The notes beneath the pieces are model-generated. The model searched no databases and was not told the origin of the DNA. It saw only the letters and a program-made list of their open reading frames with translations. From Methylomonas fluvii (GTDB lineage: Bacteria; Pseudomonadota; Gammaproteobacteria; Methylococcales; Methylomonadaceae), in the NCBI RefSeq assembly GCF_014850975.1, contig NZ_JACXST010000003.1:1426001-1490000 (forward strand): a DNA stretch of 64,000 bases, in the 5' to 3' direction. Made by a program: the position numbers and the translations under genes. Positions 48,493 to 57,115 of this stretch are shown piece by piece; position 1 is the stretch's first letter; each line of letters opens with the position of its first letter.

Positions 48493-50847
48493 TCAGTCTT
48501 TCAGCAGCTGATCGGCTATCGGTAACTGCCTAATCCGCTGTCCGGTTGCCGCAAAAATGGCATTGCATAGTGCTGGGGCAATCGGCGGCACGCCCGGCTC
48601 GCCCACCCCGCCCAAGGGTGTATCGAATTCCGCAGGCGGCAGCAGATGTACTTTGATTTCACGCGGCGCGTCGTCGATGCGCGTGAGTTGGTACGCATGA
48701 AAATTGTCTTGCTGCACGGCGCCGTTTTTAAAACTGATTTCACCGAGCGTCGCCAAGCTGACACCCATGATGCAAGCGCCCTCGATCTGCGCACGAATCC
48801 GCTCCGGATTGACTTGCGGTCCGCAATCCACCGCCACATCGACTCTAGGAATGCTTAATTTGCCGGCCTCATCCACCGCCACTTCCACGACGACAGCCAC
48901 ATAAGTCACAAAACTGTAATGCGCGGCCAGCCCCAAGCCTTGGCCTTTGGGTAGCTGACGGCCCCAACTGGCTTCGCGGGTGACCGTTTCGATGACGCGG
49001 CGCAACCGGCCGGTATCGACCGGATAAAGCGCGGGCGATTCGCCGTGATTCCAGGTGTCGCCCAAATTGGTCGGATCGATACGCCGCGCCGGGCCGATTA
49101 AATCCAGCAGAAAATCCCGATGATCGCGTCCCGCTGCCGCCGCCATTTCAGCAACGAAAGATTGCACGGCAAACGCGTGCGGAATATTGGATACCGAGCG
49201 AAACCAGCCGATACGGGTATGCGCCGCGGCCGGCGGATTTTCGATGCGTAAATTGTCGATAGCAAACGGCACGTTGATTACACCCATACCCAATTCCACC
49301 GGCATCTGTTGCTTGCTGTCCGGTCCGAAAGTAGATGAAATGCTCGGTGCCGCGGTTCTATGCAACCAGGCTACCGGTTTGCCTTGCGCATCCAAACCCG
49401 CTTCCAAACGCTCCAAGGACACCGTGTGGAAATAAGAGTGATGCAAATCGTCCTCGCGGGTCCAGGTCACTTTCACCGGTTTGCCTTGCATCGCTTGCGA
49501 CAACAAGGCCGCTTCGATGACGTAATCGGGCTTGGATTTACGGCCGAATCCACCGCCCAACAGCGTGACATTCACCGTCACTTTGTCTTCCGGCAGTTTC
49601 AGCCATTTGGCAACCTTATCTCGGGTTAATTGCGGTGCCTGGGTACAAGTCCAGATTTCGCAATGGCCCTTGCTGATACGGGCCGTCGCTGCCGGCGGCT
49701 CCATCGGTGCCTGAGCGAGATGCGGTAAATAATATTCCGCTTCCAGGCGTTTGGCCGCGCCTTGCAATGCGGCATCGACATCGCCTTGCTGGCGCACCAC
49801 TTTGCTTGGTTGGCGGACGGCGGCTTCCAGTTCGGCTTTGTAGGCTAGTGAATCGTAGCTGGCATGTTCGCCGTCATTCCACTCGATTTTTAAGGCGTTG
49901 CGGCCCTGAATAGCCGCCCAGGTATTGCTGGCAATCACCGCGACGCCGCCCAAGGGATTGAATTCGGCTGGTGGCGGACTGCTGGGCAGTTCCACAATTT
50001 TGACAACCCCCGGCACCTTCAGCGCGGCGCTGGCGTCATATTTTAAAACCTTGCCGCCCAATACCGGTGGCCGCGCCACAACGGCGTACAGCAGACCTTT
50101 CAACTGGGTGTCTATGCCATACATGGCGCGTCCGGACACAATATCGCGGCCATCGTAAATGCCTTGCCGGCCTTTACCGATGTAACGAAATTCCGTCGAA
50201 TTCTTCAAACGCAAGCTGTCGCGGTCTGGCACCGGCAATTTCGCCGCCGCTTTGGCTAATTCACCGTAACCCAAGGTTTTGCCGTTGGGGATGTGCAGTA
50301 TCCGGTGTTGTTCGGCGCGGACTTCTGTTACCGGCACGCGCCAACGCGCTGCTGCCGCAGCTTCCAGCATTTGTCTGGCAGCCGCGCCGACTCGGCGCAT
50401 CGGCATGAAAAAGTGGCGCATGCTGCGGGAACCGTCGGTGTCTTGATTACCGAAGCGTTTTTCGTCGCCGGGCGCCTGCACGACATGCACTCTGGACCAA
50501 TCGGCTTCCAGCTCATCAGCCACCACCATCGGCAAGCTGGTGCGTATGCCCTGCCCCATCTCGGAACGGTGACAGATGATGCTTACCGCACCGTCGGCGG
50601 CGATGGCCACAAAAACCAAAGGATTATCCACCCAACCGTGCGGCATTGCATCGGCGCCAAACTTGCCGGAGGCTGCCGGCGCGGCGGCTTCGTCCGCTCT
50701 GAGCAAAGTAGGTAGGCCAACGGCCAACACAAAGCCGCTCAAGGCGAACTGCTTGATGAAAGTCCGGCGGCTGACGTTGTCGATCAAATAATCGTCGGTA
50801 TCGTTTTGCTCGGTATTGGTTTGCAGAAATTCGGCTGCGTTTTTCAT
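48493..50847 (-). CDS. IorB-like molybdopterin aldehyde/isoquinoline oxidoreductase, large subunit
   Basis: A 784-residue xanthine-oxidase-family catalytic subunit. An N-terminal twin-arginine signal ([19 protein letters not shown], about 26-50) indicates folded export to the periplasm. Molybdenum-cofactor motifs include [14 protein letters not shown] and the C-terminal [10 protein letters not shown] with the catalytic glutamate. The start at ATG 50847 has a GGAGGTG site and overlaps the small-subunit stop by 4 bases. The two-subunit form without an FAD subunit suggests a cytochrome or membrane acceptor. The substrate (an aldehyde or N-heterocycle) cannot be told. Confidence 0.9.
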   Translation of the reverse strand: MKNAAEFLQTNTEQNDTDDYLIDNVSRRTFIKQFALSGFVLAVGLPTLLRADEAAAPAASGKFGADAMPHGWVDNPLVFVAIAADGAVSIICHRSEMGQGIRTSLPMVVADELEADWSRVHVVQAPGDEKRFGNQDTDGSRSMRHFFMPMRRVGAAARQMLEAAAAARWRVPVTEVRAEQHRILHIPNGKTLGYGELAKAAAKLPVPDRDSLRLKNSTEFRYIGKGRQGIYDGRDIVSGRAMYGIDTQLKGLLYAVVARPPVLGGKVLKYDASAALKVPGVVKIVELPSSPPPAEFNPLGGVAVIASNTWAAIQGRNALKIEWNDGEHASYDSLAYKAELEAAVRQPSKVVRQQGDVDAALQGAAKRLEAEYYLPHLAQAPMEPPAATARISKGHCEIWTCTQAPQLTRDKVAKWLKLPEDKVTVNVTLLGGGFGRKSKPDYVIEAALLSQAMQGKPVKVTWTREDDLHHSYFHTVSLERLEAGLDAQGKPVAWLHRTAAPSISSTFGPDSKQQMPVELGMGVINVPFAIDNLRIENPPAAAHTRIGWFRSVSNIPHAFAVQSFVAEMAAAAGRDHRDFLLDLIGPARRIDPTNLGDTWNHGESPALYPVDTGRLRRVIETVTREASWGRQLPKGQGLGLAAHYSFVTYVAVVVEVAVDEAGKLSIPRVDVAVDCGPQVNPERIRAQIEGACIMGVSLATLGEISFKNGAVQQDNFHAYQLTRIDDAPREIKVHLLPPAEFDTPLGGVGEPGVPPIAPALCNAIFAATGQRIRQLPIADQLLKD

Positions 50848-51311
50848 GATTGCACCTCCGGCAAGCCGGCGGCCTGCTTGATCGCGGCGCGAATCCGCGG
50901 ATAAGTGCCGCAACGGCATAGATTGCCGCTCATGGCTTTATCGATGTCGGCATCGCTGGGTTGCGGATGGTTTTTGAGCAAGGCCGTAGCGGCCATCACT
51001 TGCCCGGCCTGGCAATAGCCGCATTGCGGCACGCCCAGGTTCAACCAAGCATCCTGGACTTTCTTACCGGTCTGATCCTGTTCTATGGCTTCGATAGTGA
51101 CAATTTTTTTACCCACCGCAGCCGAAATAGGCGTGACACAAGCGCGAGTTGGCTCACCGTCGATATGCACCGTACAGGCGCCGCACACTGCCATGCCGCA
51201 ACCGTACTTGGTGCCGGTCAACCCTAATTGGTCGCGCAGCGCCCAAAGCAGTGGTGTGTCAGAGGGCAGATTTATCTTGCGGCTTTTACCGTTGATATTG
51301 AGCGTTGTCAT
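50844..51311 (-). CDS. IorA-like [2Fe-2S] small subunit
   Basis: A 155-residue iron-sulfur subunit. It has a plant-ferredoxin-type cluster ([17 protein letters not shown] with a later cysteine in RACVT) and the all-helical second cluster domain ([10 protein letters not shown] ... CRCGTYPRI). It passes electrons from the molybdenum centre of the large subunit, to which it is translationally coupled. It has no signal and is expected to be carried out with the Tat-bearing partner. Confidence 0.94.
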   Translation of the reverse strand: MTTLNINGKSRKINLPSDTPLLWALRDQLGLTGTKYGCGMAVCGACTVHIDGEPTRACVTPISAAVGKKIVTIEAIEQDQTGKKVQDAWLNLGVPQCGYCQAGQVMAATALLKNHPQPSDADIDKAMSGNLCRCGTYPRIRAAIKQAAGLPEVQS

Positions 51312-51833
51312 GAGTGTTCTCGCTTCAGTCGGCGGTTGATAACGGCGCCGGCACATCCATCAACAACATCGGCGCGATAGTTCGCAGCATGGTACACGGG
51401 CAGGATTGGGGCGTAAAGACGCTTTGCATCGAAATAATAGATAGCCAGAAGAGTGGATTGCGGGGTGTTGTGGGATATTGCTACCACCAGGAATGATACT
51501 GATGACGGGCCTCTAGCTATCTCCCGACCTAGAAGCTTGCGTCACCAGCACCACCCATGATTTGCACTAATCTCCAACAAGCTTGCAAGGCAAGAAGTCA
51601 GAAAATTAGCTTTTACTACATATGGAAAATATGAGGCTGCCGAGTATCTTGTCTGATTGCTCTCACGGAAAAAATGAATTTTTCACTGCCAGCAACCTCA
51701 TGAAAACCAGCTTACCGCGGGTAATTCGATAGTCAAGGTGACTTGAAAACAGAATTTATCGAGGGTAAAAAATATTAGCGCTACTTGAAAAGTGCTTGTT
51801 TTGCCCTTTGGTTTTATCCTTAAACCCCATCGA
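51312..51833. other. 522-base gene-free region
   Basis: Apart from the promoter of the molybdenum hydroxylase operon, I see no credible gene, repeat or RNA here. A 60-codon frame at 51314-51496 overlaps the likely promoter and has no family likeness. Confidence 0.4.
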
Positions 51834-52577
51834 TCAGGCAACTTTCGATTTAGCAAATAAAGCCGCGCCGACAATACCGGCCTGGTTTAAAAAAGCCGCC
51901 GGCTTGACCGGCGTTTTTATGCCTATCTGTTCTTTGAATTTATCGAATTTTTTACTCGCACCGCCGCCTAAAATAATCAGATCGGGCCAGAACAGTTTTT
52001 CCATCGTATTCAAATAAATGCTGAAGCGATTGCCCCAAGCTTTCCAACCCAGATCTTGCAGTTTACGGGCGGCATCGGATGCGAAGCGCTCTGCCTCCAG
52101 ACCATTTTCCAAATACACATGACCCAGCTCCGTATTAGGTAGCAGATTGCCATCGGTAAACAGCGCGGTCCCCAAACCGGTGCCGATGGTAATCAACAGA
52201 ACCACGCCTTTTTGGCCGGCGCCCTCGCCGAAATGCATTTCCGCAATACCTGCCGCGTCGGCATCGTTTAAGTTGTGACATTCACAGTTGGTGGCTTCTG
52301 AAAACAATTTATCGATATTGGTGCCGATAAAGGCCTTGGAGATATTCGCGGCCGTGCGCACCACGCCCTGTTGAATCGCTGCCGGAAAACCGCAACCTAT
52401 GGGGCCAGTCCAGCCAAAATGCAATACCAATTGCGCCAGCACCGCCGCTACCGCCTCGGGGGTTGCAGGTTGCGGCGTATCGATCCGATGCCGCTCGGAC
52501 ACCAGTTCACCCGTCAAGGTATCGACAATCGCACCTTTAATACCCGAACCGCCAATATCCACACCAAGAATTTGCAT
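51834..52577 (-). CDS. ppgK: polyphosphate glucokinase
   Basis: A 247-residue ROK-type sugar kinase that phosphorylates glucose with polyphosphate (or ATP). Motifs: [36 protein letters not shown] with the catalytic aspartate, and [17 protein letters not shown] 52577 has an AGGA site at the right distance; the longer frame to 52613 is rejected. In a methanotroph it would feed glycogen-derived glucose into central metabolism. Confidence 0.92.
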   Translation of the reverse strand: MQILGVDIGGSGIKGAIVDTLTGELVSERHRIDTPQPATPEAVAAVLAQLVLHFGWTGPIGCGFPAAIQQGVVRTAANISKAFIGTNIDKLFSEATNCECHNLNDADAAGIAEMHFGEGAGQKGVVLLITIGTGLGTALFTDGNLLPNTELGHVYLENGLEAERFASDAARKLQDLGWKAWGNRFSIYLNTMEKLFWPDLIILGGGASKKFDKFKEQIGIKTPVKPAAFLNQAGIVGAALFAKSKVA

Positions 52578-52945
52578 AAAATATCCTGAAAGTTTGCCAT
52601 GCAGATTGGACATTCTAGGCGAACAGCGGCTAAGGGCTCAGAAAAATTTCCGTCAACGTGATCGGCAAACCGAGCTCGTAGCCATCGATTTCCGGCGCTG
52701 AGAACTTGGTCAATCAAGTAACCGTGATCAATTATTAGCCAATTTGCGAGCGCCTGCTTAAATACAGCGACTTGCGCTGACTTTTACCAGCATACCAACA
52801 AGCTTATCCACAGTTTTTGTGGAAAACCGCGATCACCGCCGACAACACTAACGCGCGAAAACTGTCGCCAAAGCAATTACCGGATTATTTACCCGGATTT
52901 CTGTTATAAATGCCGCACAACAATAAAGATAACCAGGAGTACAAA
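52578..52945. other. intergenic region with DnaA-box-like inverted pair
   Basis: The region contains a perfect TTATCCACA at 52804-52812. An inverted near-match, TGTGGAAAA at 52818-52826, lies close by, and together they can form a short hairpin. A TATAAA (52905-52910) lies ahead of the small ORF at 52946. No longer gene was found. Confidence 0.4.
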
Positions 52946-53020
52946 ATGATTACAGTGACAATTTACCTTTTAACCATGTTTTTTGCCGGCTACGCGATTT
53001 ACCACGTACGGAGCAAATAG
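52946..53020 (+). CDS. 24-aa single-helix membrane peptide
   Basis: A short frame, MITVTIYLLTMFFAGY followed by AIYHVRSK, begins at ATG 52946 with a strong AGGAG site 6-7 bases upstream. Nearly the whole peptide is one hydrophobic helix with a basic C-terminal end, as in many small bacterial membrane proteins. A TATAAA box lies 36 bases upstream. No family is recognised; the call rests on the ribosome site and composition. Confidence 0.5.
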   Translation: MITVTIYLLTMFFAGYAIYHVRSK

Positions 53021-53041
53021 TCCGTCATGTAGGTAAAAAAA

Positions 53042-53070
53042 AGCCTCTACCGAATACCACGATAGAGGCT
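53042..53070 (-). terminator. minus-strand Rho-independent terminator
   Basis: AGCCTCTA and TAGAGGCT form a perfect 8-base stem. Read on the minus strand it is followed directly by eight T residues, so it ends transcription coming from the right, where a small minus-strand ORF lies (53092-53241). Confidence 0.75.
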
Positions 53071-53091
53071 ATAGAATGTGCAGTGCCGGAG

Positions 53092-53241
53092 TCACTGCTT
53101 ACGAGGGAGGTCACACATAAAACATAAAGCACTAGCGGGTCCAACAAAAATCAAAGTACTGAAGACAGTCGCAGCAGCGAACGACAGCCTAGATATAACA
53201 AACTCAACCATCGAAAAGTTCCAAATACCAGCAGTCAACAT
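53092..53241 (-). CDS. 49-aa hypothetical protein with hydrophobic segment
   Basis: A minus-strand frame from ATG 53241 (or a TTG two codons earlier) to TGA 53092 ends 21 bases before a strong minus-strand terminator. The product has a hydrophobic stretch (FAAATVFSTLIFVGPASALC) like a signal peptide or membrane helix and ends with CMCD-like cysteines and PRKQ. An AGGA lies 9 bases ahead of the TTG. The terminator is the main reason to believe that something is transcribed here. Confidence 0.4.
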   Translation of the reverse strand: MLTAGIWNFSMVEFVISRLSFAAATVFSTLIFVGPASALCFMCDLPRKQ

Positions 53242-53787
53242 AGGCAAAAACGTTTTTCCTAGGCCTACCTGAAGTGTTTATCTGCTCCGCATCAACCGTT
53301 TGCAGTGGCTTTAAACTACGGCTTCACTATAATCCCCTGTCGAAAATTTACAATTAGCCATTTAAGTTATTCATAATTCCCTTTTCATAAACAATAAAAC
53401 GGGAACTATCGCTGGAATAGCCTATCAACATCGTTTTTGTCACTGCCGCCCAGAAAGCGGGAATGTGGCGAGATCACCCTGCCTTTTTTAGCATTCGCCC
53501 CCTTGCTTCCACCACATCTGCTGGTAAATTGCGGAGTGCTAAATTTGTTGGTTCCTGACACACGTTCCGTCCTCAGAGGGGTGCTACATAGCCCGCAATC
53601 CCCTTCGATGCGAGTTTCTCGCCGACTGCGCGAGTCACGCATCGCGAGGGGACTTTTTTGCCGGAGCGAATATAAGCTGCGCAAACATTGTGAAAATAAA
53701 AAAACAAATCAATACAGACCTGCAGGGCTATTGAGTTGCCAGCCGGGATAAAACAAACTCGCTAGCACCACTTCCCGAAACAGCCTC
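53242..53787. other. 546-base region with structured GC-rich segment
   Basis: No secure gene is seen. Positions 53430-53660 are GC-rich and end in a strong hairpin with T-run. A 92-codon minus-strand frame (53406-53684), rich in Arg, Ser and Gly, covers the same segment but has no clear ribosome site and may be a shadow. The left part (53270-53400) is AT-rich and could hold a promoter. Confidence 0.4.
53599..53659 (+). terminator. large hairpin with T-run
   Basis: CGATGCG (53606) pairs with CGCATCG (53638), extended by TCCCC / GGGGA (53599 and 53648), then CTTTTTT. This is a classical plus-strand terminator shape, yet no plus-strand gene precedes it within 500 bases; it may end an unannotated small RNA. 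Confidence 0.65.
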
Positions 53788-54204
53788 ATGAATAGCCAAC
53801 ACGAATTAACGCTACTTTACGACGGTCGCTGCCCCATTTGCAGGAGGGAAGTGACCTGGTTGCAGTCGCGAAACAAGCAAAACAAACTGGGTTTGCAAGA
53901 TATTCGTGCCGAGGGTTTTAATCCGGCGCACTATGGCAAATCGTTGGACGAATTGATGGCTGAAATTCATGGCGTGAATGCCGATGGCTGCCTAATCAAG
54001 GGCATGCCGGTGTTTTACGCTGCTTACAGCGCTGTCGGCTTGGGATGGCTGATGGCGCCTACCCGCTGGCCTCTGCTAAAACCGCTGTTTGACCGTCTGT
54101 ATGCATGGTTTGCCAGGCACCGTTTACGTTTCGGCACCTTGTTCGGCGCCAAACCCTGCCAAGATGCCAGTTGCAGTATTCGCTCCGGTCATGGAAAAAC
54201 ATGA
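53788..54204 (+). CDS. DCC family (DUF393) thiol-disulfide oxidoreductase-like protein
   Basis: A 138-residue protein with the family's YDGRCPICRREV motif near the N-terminus, a thioredoxin-like CxxC, and a C-terminal part with PTRWPLLKPLFDRLYAWFARHR. DCC proteins are predicted thiol oxidoreductases of unknown substrate. It begins a compact plus-strand group with a SOUL lipoprotein and CbiX. Confidence 0.9.
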   Translation: MNSQHELTLLYDGRCPICRREVTWLQSRNKQNKLGLQDIRAEGFNPAHYGKSLDELMAEIHGVNADGCLIKGMPVFYAAYSAVGLGWLMAPTRWPLLKPLFDRLYAWFARHRLRFGTLFGAKPCQDASCSIRSGHGKT

Positions 54205-54228
54205 CTCTATTTGACGAGACTGATTTAT

Positions 54229-54846
54229 ATGAAAAACCCCTTAGCACTACTCGGCAGCCTGATTTTGACTGGATGCACGGTGATGGGCATTAGAAGCAGC
54301 GCAGAACCGCAATACCAATTACTCTCGGAACAGGGAGACGTGCAAATCAGGCGATATCTACCCTTGCTGATTGCCGAAACCGTCATCGACGCCGATTACG
54401 CGCAAGCCGGCAACATCGGTTTCAATCGCTTGGCTGGCTATATTTTTGGTGGAAATCAGCAAAAGCAACAGATGGCCATGACCGCCCCGGTGTTTAGAGA
54501 AAATGCCGGCGAACACATCGCGATGACCGCGCCAGTGTTGCATCAGGCAGTCGATAATAAATGGACGATGGCTTTTGTGATGCCGGCCGGCTATAGCCTG
54601 GAAACCTTACCCAAGCCAATCGATCCCCAAGTGACTATAAAAGCTTTACCCGCAAAAAAAGTCGCGGTGTTGCGCTACTCGGGCAGTCTGACTTTGGAAA
54701 AAATCAATGAAAAAAGCCAACTACTGATGGCCTGGATCAAACAACAACAGCTCACTTCCCTATCTGCCGCACGTTCGGCAGCATACGACCCGCCTTGGAC
54801 GCTGCCAGCCCTGCGTCGCAACGAAATTCATATTGACATCGAATAA
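54229..54846 (+). CDS. SOUL heme-binding family lipoprotein
   Basis: A 205-residue protein. The N-terminus has a lipoprotein signal with lipobox LTGC, so it is likely anchored in the envelope. The rest is a SOUL/HEBP domain: VQIRRYLPLLIAETVI, FNRLAGYIFGGN, MAMTAPVFRE, IAMTAPVL and FVMPAGYSLETLPKP. SOUL proteins bind heme or other tetrapyrroles. ATG 54229 is required for the lipobox. It lies 9 bases ahead of a CbiX chelatase gene, hinting at a tetrapyrrole link. Confidence 0.9.
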   Translation: MKNPLALLGSLILTGCTVMGIRSSAEPQYQLLSEQGDVQIRRYLPLLIAETVIDADYAQAGNIGFNRLAGYIFGGNQQKQQMAMTAPVFRENAGEHIAMTAPVLHQAVDNKWTMAFVMPAGYSLETLPKPIDPQVTIKALPAKKVAVLRYSGSLTLEKINEKSQLLMAWIKQQQLTSLSAARSAAYDPPWTLPALRRNEIHIDIE

Positions 54847-54855
54847 GGCTGTCCA

Positions 54856-55221
54856 GTGACACATTTATTGGTGGTAGCGCACGGCAGCCGTCGGGAGGAT
54901 TCCAATCGTGAGATTCGCGAGCTGATAGAAAAACTACGGCTGATGACTACTCGCTTCGCCGCAATAGACTGTGTTTTTCTGGAAATCGCCGAACCCACTA
55001 TTGCGCAAGGCTTACACCAACAAATAGCCCAGGGCGCGCAGCAGATTGTCGTAATGCCTTATTTCCTGTCGGCAGGACGCCACGTCAGCATCGATATTCC
55101 CGAACAAGTGCAAAGGATTCGCGATATACATCCGCAAATCGACATACGCATTGCCAATCATTTGGGCGCGGCAGAAAAAATCCGCGGGATAGTACTCGAT
55201 CTAGCCAGTTTGGCTATTTGA
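54856..55221 (+). CDS. cbiX: CbiX-type sirohydrochlorin chelatase (short form)
   Basis: A 121-residue small CbiX/SirB protein starting at GTG 54856. The metal-site motif is LLVVAHGSRRE, then FLEIAEPTIAQGL and the second-histidine region MPYFLSAGRHVSIDIP. It inserts cobalt (or iron or nickel) into sirohydrochlorin for B12, siroheme or F430-like pathways; the metal is not evident. It is grouped with the SOUL heme-binding gene. Confidence 0.9.
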   Translation: MTHLLVVAHGSRREDSNREIRELIEKLRLMTTRFAAIDCVFLEIAEPTIAQGLHQQIAQGAQQIVVMPYFLSAGRHVSIDIPEQVQRIRDIHPQIDIRIANHLGAAEKIRGIVLDLASLAI

Positions 55222-55431
55222 ACACGGCTTTTGCAGATCAATTTCACCACCGCGAACAACCGTCCAATCAAGCTAACACGGGTTTCCTAACCTTAAACCA
55301 TTAACCGTGATAGACTGCGCTCTGAAAGTTCATCTTCAATATGTAATTCCCTTAGTCCCCGGGCGGACATCGCGACAGCAGCACTGCCGAACACAGATTT
55401 CTCCCCTTATTTTTCCCCTTTGAGATCCTTA

Positions 55432-56571
55432 ATGCCATTTTCCAATCTCGGTTTATCCGAGGCTTTAATTAAAGCAATTGCCGATTCCGGCTACACCACC
55501 CCTACCCCTATTCAAAGTAAAGCCATACCCGCCGTATTAACTGGCCGCGATTTACTCGCCGCCGCGCAAACTGGCACCGGCAAAACCGCCGGCTTTACCT
55601 TACCGATCTTGCATCGTTTGGCGCAAACCGACTATGGCCGCAATCGGCCTGTGCGCGCACTGATCCTAACCCCTACCCGCGAGTTGGCCGCGCAAGTTGC
55701 AGAGTCTGTTGCTAAATATGGCGCGCATCAGCAACCGCGCTTAAAGTCGGAAGTAGTATTCGGCGGTGTGAAGATCAATCCGCAAATGATGCGTTTACGC
55801 GGCGGCGTGGACATCTTGACCGCCACACCGGGCCGTCTGCTGGATCTGGTGAGTCAAAACGCCGTGAAATTGGATAAGGTGGAGATGTTGGTGCTAGACG
55901 AAGCCGACCGCATGCTGGACATGGGCTTTATCAAAGACATCCGCAAAATTCTGGCCATGCTGCCGAAAAAACGCCAGAACCTTTTGTTTTCCGCGACTTT
56001 TTCTGCGGACATTCGCAAGCTAACCGGCGACTTACTGGTCGACCCGGTCAAAATTGAAGTGGCTGTCGAAAACGCCGCTGCCGAGACCATTGAACAACGG
56101 GTTTATACGGTCAGTAAAACCGCCAAAACCGCGCTGTTAACTCACTTGGTCAAAACCAAAGATTGGCAACAAGTACTGGTGTTTACCAGCACCAAGCACG
56201 GCGCGAATAAACTCACCGAAAAGCTGAACACCGCCAATATTAGGGCCGCGGCGATACACGGCAACAAAAGCCAGGGCGCCAGAACCAGCGCTTTGGCCGG
56301 TTTCAAAGCCGGTGACATTCGCGTATTGGTGGCTACCGACGTGGCAGCACGCGGCATCGACATCGCCCAATTGCCGCATGTGGTTAATTTCGAATTGCCA
56401 CGCTCTTCCGCCGATTATGTGCATCGCATCGGTAGAACCGGCAGGGCTGGACAAAACGGCCAGGCGGTTTCGCTGGTGTCGCAAGACGAATATCAGGCCT
56501 TGCGCCTGGTGGAAAAACTGATAGGCCTGCAGATACCCCGCGAGCAGATAGACGGCTTCGCTGCGGCTTAA
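55432..56571 (+). CDS. rhlE: DEAD-box RNA helicase RhlE
   Basis: A 379-residue helicase with the Q motif ([14 protein letters not shown] ... TPTPIQ), motif I AQTGTGKT, motif [13 protein letters not shown], motif III SATF, and motif [12 protein letters not shown]. It unwinds structured RNA in ribosome assembly or mRNA decay. The very short C-terminal tail is typical of minimal RhlE proteins. ATG 55432 matches the family start. Confidence 0.93.
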   Translation: MPFSNLGLSEALIKAIADSGYTTPTPIQSKAIPAVLTGRDLLAAAQTGTGKTAGFTLPILHRLAQTDYGRNRPVRALILTPTRELAAQVAESVAKYGAHQQPRLKSEVVFGGVKINPQMMRLRGGVDILTATPGRLLDLVSQNAVKLDKVEMLVLDEADRMLDMGFIKDIRKILAMLPKKRQNLLFSATFSADIRKLTGDLLVDPVKIEVAVENAAAETIEQRVYTVSKTAKTALLTHLVKTKDWQQVLVFTSTKHGANKLTEKLNTANIRAAAIHGNKSQGARTSALAGFKAGDIRVLVATDVAARGIDIAQLPHVVNFELPRSSADYVHRIGRTGRAGQNGQAVSLVSQDEYQALRLVEKLIGLQIPREQIDGFAAA

Positions 56572-56875
56572 GTTAATTCAATCCCCGCTCGCCAGCCGTT
56601 CATATTGGTGAGTGTATAAACCTAGGAAGCATCGCTGTTCCGTCAGTCACTTTATCGACAGAACGGCGATACATATTGGACTGTATTTCATCGCAGTAAA
56701 ATCTTACCCGCTCTTGCTTGTCGGCTTTTCGCTGGTAGATTCTCGCTCGCAGTGTATTAGTTTCAATATTTCCTAGTTAATGCTCCCGCCAGCTCGATCA
56801 AAGCAACAGAGCGCATCGTTGCTGAGCCGGCGGGAGCACTTTTATCCCTAATCAATGCACCACCAGAGGTTTATC
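56572..56875. other. 304-base region with two strong hairpins
   Basis: Two stems are visible: ATCGCTGTTC / GAACGGCGAT (56631-56670) and TGCTCCCGCC / GGCGGGAGCA (56781-56839), the latter followed by CTTTTAT. They lie between rhlE and a 36-aa ORF. No gene of normal length was found. Confidence 0.45.
56781..56843 (+). terminator. strong hairpin, probable terminator
   Basis: A perfect 10-base GC-rich stem (TGCTCCCGCC / GGCGGGAGCA) extended by AGCTC / GAGCC, followed by CTTTT. It could end the rhlE transcript or a small RNA upstream. Confidence 0.55.
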
Positions 56876-56986
56876 ATGCCGTTCGCTCACCAACCACCAC
56901 CTCCTCGTCCCGGCTGGAATTATCAAAGCTATTTTTTAACTCAGTTGAACAAACAAAAGCAGAATAAGGAAACTACGCCGTCTTAA
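56876..56986 (+). CDS. 36-aa proline-rich hypothetical protein
   Basis: ATG 56876 follows an AGAGG site at 7 bases. The peptide begins MPFAHQPPPPRPGWNYQ and ends in a Lys/Gln-rich, hydrophilic tail. It has no membrane segment and no family I recognise. It comes directly after the hairpin at 56781-56843. Confidence 0.45.
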   Translation: MPFAHQPPPPRPGWNYQSYFLTQLNKQKQNKETTPS

Positions 56987-57115
56987 TAACGCTTTAAAAT
57001 TTTATAGAGCACGGGGCACAGCTATTTGGCGGCTGGCAAACTTGCCGGGAAAACTCAATGGAAAATTGCGGCCGCAGATGGTCAGCCTTCTTCTAGTGAA
57101 AATACGCCACGCAGA

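Noticed and set aside
52804..52826. Replication origin at the DnaA-like pair
   Set aside because: Only one perfect box and one near-match, no AT-rich unwinding repeats, and no dnaA, dnaN or gidA nearby.
53430..53660. 6S, 4.5S, RNase P or tmRNA gene
   Set aside because: The conserved cores of these RNAs (for example the 4.5S GGAAGGAAGC-like loop or the RNase P GAGGAAAGTCC) are absent on both strands.
53406..53751. Overlapping plus (104-codon) and minus (92-codon) frames
   Set aside because: Both lie over the GC-rich hairpin block and have low-complexity, Arg/Ser-rich translations; kept only as part of the structured-region finding.
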